Positions 7,109 to 8,485 of a DNA stretch of 8,485 nucleotides are shown here, one piece after another. The number at the start of each line of letters is the position of its first letter. Position 1 is the stretch's first letter. This DNA is from Nitriliruptorales bacterium (GTDB lineage: Bacteria > Actinomycetota > Nitriliruptoria > Euzebyales > Egibacteraceae). The translations under genes and the position numbers were made by a program. The notes under the pieces are model-generated. The model was not told the origin of the DNA, did not search any database, and saw only the letters and a list, made by a program, of their open reading frames with translations. The stretch covers positions 1 to 8,485 of the forward strand of contig SKPY01000185.1 in NCBI GenBank assembly GCA_007119305.1. The letters run 5' to 3'.

Positions 7109-8485
7109 GGGACCAGGGGGCACCCCCGCGCGTGCCACGTACCGGCTGCAGCTCTCCAGCGAGCTCGGGTTCGAGCAGGCCGCCAATCTCGTGCCCTACC
7201 TCGCACAGCTCGGGGTGAGCCACCTGTACTGCTCACCCGTGCTCCAGGCCCGCCACGGCTCCACGCACGGCTACGACGTGGCCGAGCCGGCGCGGCTGTC
7301 GGCAGCGCTCGGGGGGGAGGGTGGCTTCCGAGCACTGCTGGACGCCACGCGTGCGGTCGGCCTGCGCCTCGTCGTCGACATCGTGCCGAACCATCTGGGC
7401 GTGGGTGCCGACAACCCGTTGTGGGACGCGCTGCTCGCCGAGGGGCCCGCCGGGCCCGCCGGCAGGGTCTTCGACGTCGACTGGGAGCCGGCCCTGCCGC
7501 GCACGGCCGGCAAGGTCATCGTGCCGGTGCTCGGCGCGCCGTACGCGGACGTGCTGCACGCTGGGGAGCTGACGCTCGAGGCGGGAGACAGTGGGCCGCG
7601 GGTGCGCTACCACGAGCATTCGTTCCCCCTCTCGGAAGCGGCACGCCAGGCGGTGGAGCGGGGCTCGATCGAGGCGCTCGCGGGCCGGCCGGGCGAGCCG
7701 GTCACCTGGCTCCGCCTGCACGGGCTCCTCGACACGCAGCACTACCGGCTCGTGCACTGGCGCATCGGCGACGCCGTGGTGAACTACCGCCGCTTCTTCG
7801 GGATCAGCGACCTGGCCGCGGTACGGGTCGAGGACCCGGCGGTGTTCGCACGCACCCACGAGCGCATCCTCGCGCTCGTGCGCCGCGACGGGGTCGACGG
7901 GCTGCGCATCGACCACATCGATGGGCTCGCCGACCCCGCCGGCTACCTCGAGCGGCTGCGGGCGGAGGTCGGCGCTGACGCATGGCTGGTCGTCGAGAAG
8001 ATCCTCGCGCCCGGAGAGGCGCTGCCCGCCTGGCCGGTCGCGGGCACCACCGGCTACGACTTCCTGGCCGACGTGCTCGCCCTGTTCGTCGATCCTGCCG
8101 CCGAGGGCACCCTGGACCAGCTCGCGTTCGCCAACGACGCCTGGCCCACCAACCTGGCTGCGTGGGCCCGCCAGGCCAAGGTCGAGGTCCTGGAGCAGGA
8201 CCTGGCTGCCGACTGCGAGCGGCTCGTGGACCGTCTGTGGGCGCTGGCTCAGGAGCACGTGACCGCGCGGGACGTCACGCGAGCGGCCTGCCGGGAGGCA
8301 ATCGTCGCCGTGCTGGGAGCCCTCGACGTCTACCGCATCTACACGCGTCCCGGGCAGTCCCCGGCTGCCGAGGACGTGCGCCGCCTCGGCACGGCCCTGT
8401 CCACCGCCCGCGGGGTGGCCCCGGCGGTGCCGGGCTTCCTGTGGGAGTTCCTCGAGCAGGCCCTGCTCGGCCGCCTCGACGACCA
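7089..8485 (+). CDS. treY: Maltooligosyltrehalose synthase TreY (partial, 3' end outside window)
   Basis: Intramolecular transglucosylase that converts the reducing-end alpha-1,4 bond of maltooligosaccharides to an alpha,alpha-1,1 (trehalose) bond; TreZ then releases trehalose. 465 complete codons are visible of the usual 700-800. Landmarks: ATYRLQLSSELGF (16-28), YLAQLGVSHLYCSPVLQAR (37-55), STHGYDV (58-64), region I VVDIVPNH (95-102), LLDTQHYRLVHWR (213-225), NYRRFFGI (232-239), region II GLRIDHIDGLADP (271-283) with nucleophile D275, region III VVEKIL (301-306) with acid/base E303, and GTTGYDFL (319-326), a TreY signature. The frame stays open to the right edge, stopping just before the conserved QQ-SGP-AKG-EDT segment expected next. 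ATG 7089 lies inside glgX and overlaps it by 20 bases; GTG 7098 is an equally plausible start and neither has a strong Shine-Dalgarno, so translational coupling to glgX is likely. treZ is expected downstream but not visible. Confidence 0.96.
7443..7460 (+). repeat. 9-bp tandem duplication inside treY
   Basis: GGGCCCGCC is present twice in direct succession, encoding Gly-Pro-Ala-Gly-Pro-Ala (about residues 119-124). It is in frame and falls in the surface loop after NPLWDALLAE, where TreY proteins vary. Probably a neutral slippage product. Confidence 0.5.

Noticed and set aside
7233..8258. 341-residue minus-strand open frame
   Set aside because: Antisense shadow of treY. The sense frame carries all the TreY catalytic motifs.

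Overview
The window is very GC-rich, gene-dense bacterial chromosome with strong G/C third-position bias. The gene families suggest a high-GC Actinomycetota-type organism: an AccD2-like acyl-CoA carboxylase pair beside a TetR regulator, and a glgX-treY trehalose cluster. This assignment rests on family resemblance recalled from memory, not on a search. I see no RNA genes, mobile elements, CRISPR arrays or phage genes. All of the sequence is coding except two short divergent intergenic regions (2759-2873 and 4818-4939) and gaps of a few bases.

Layout. (1) Positions 1-2758, minus strand: a two-gene operon with the carboxyltransferase subunit first (2758 to 1151) and the biotin carboxylase subunit 8 bases downstream. 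The latter runs off the left edge of the window. Together they encode a biotin-dependent acyl-CoA carboxylase of the methylcrotonyl-CoA-carboxylase-like class, closest in my memory to mycobacterial AccD2/AccA2, whose substrate is not well defined. (2) 2759-2873: divergent control region with a candidate leaderless -10 box for the carboxylase operon and a perfect 11-bp palindrome, a plausible operator. (3) 2874-3512, plus: TetR-family repressor. (4) 3516-4817, minus: 12-helix MFS transporter, convergent with tetR and only 3 bases away from it. (5) 4818-4939: divergent control region with a candidate promoter for the transporter, a direct repeat and an imperfect 16-bp palindrome. (6) 4940-8485, plus: glgX (glycogen debranching enzyme) overlapping treY (maltooligosyltrehalose synthase). 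treY runs off the right edge.

How the genes work together. GlgX trims alpha-1,6 branches from glycogen to release linear maltooligosaccharides, TreY converts the reducing end to a trehalose linkage, and TreZ (expected beyond the right edge, not seen) would release trehalose. The carboxylase and TetR form a separate module, probably for catabolism of a branched-chain, isoprenoid or other acyl-CoA, with TetR as the likely local regulator. The MFS transporter could belong with either neighbour; its divergent position beside glgX is suggestive only.

I did not find a clearly novel system. The points worth checking are the undefined carboxylase substrate, the putative operators in the two divergent regions, and two start-site corrections (tetR and the transporter).
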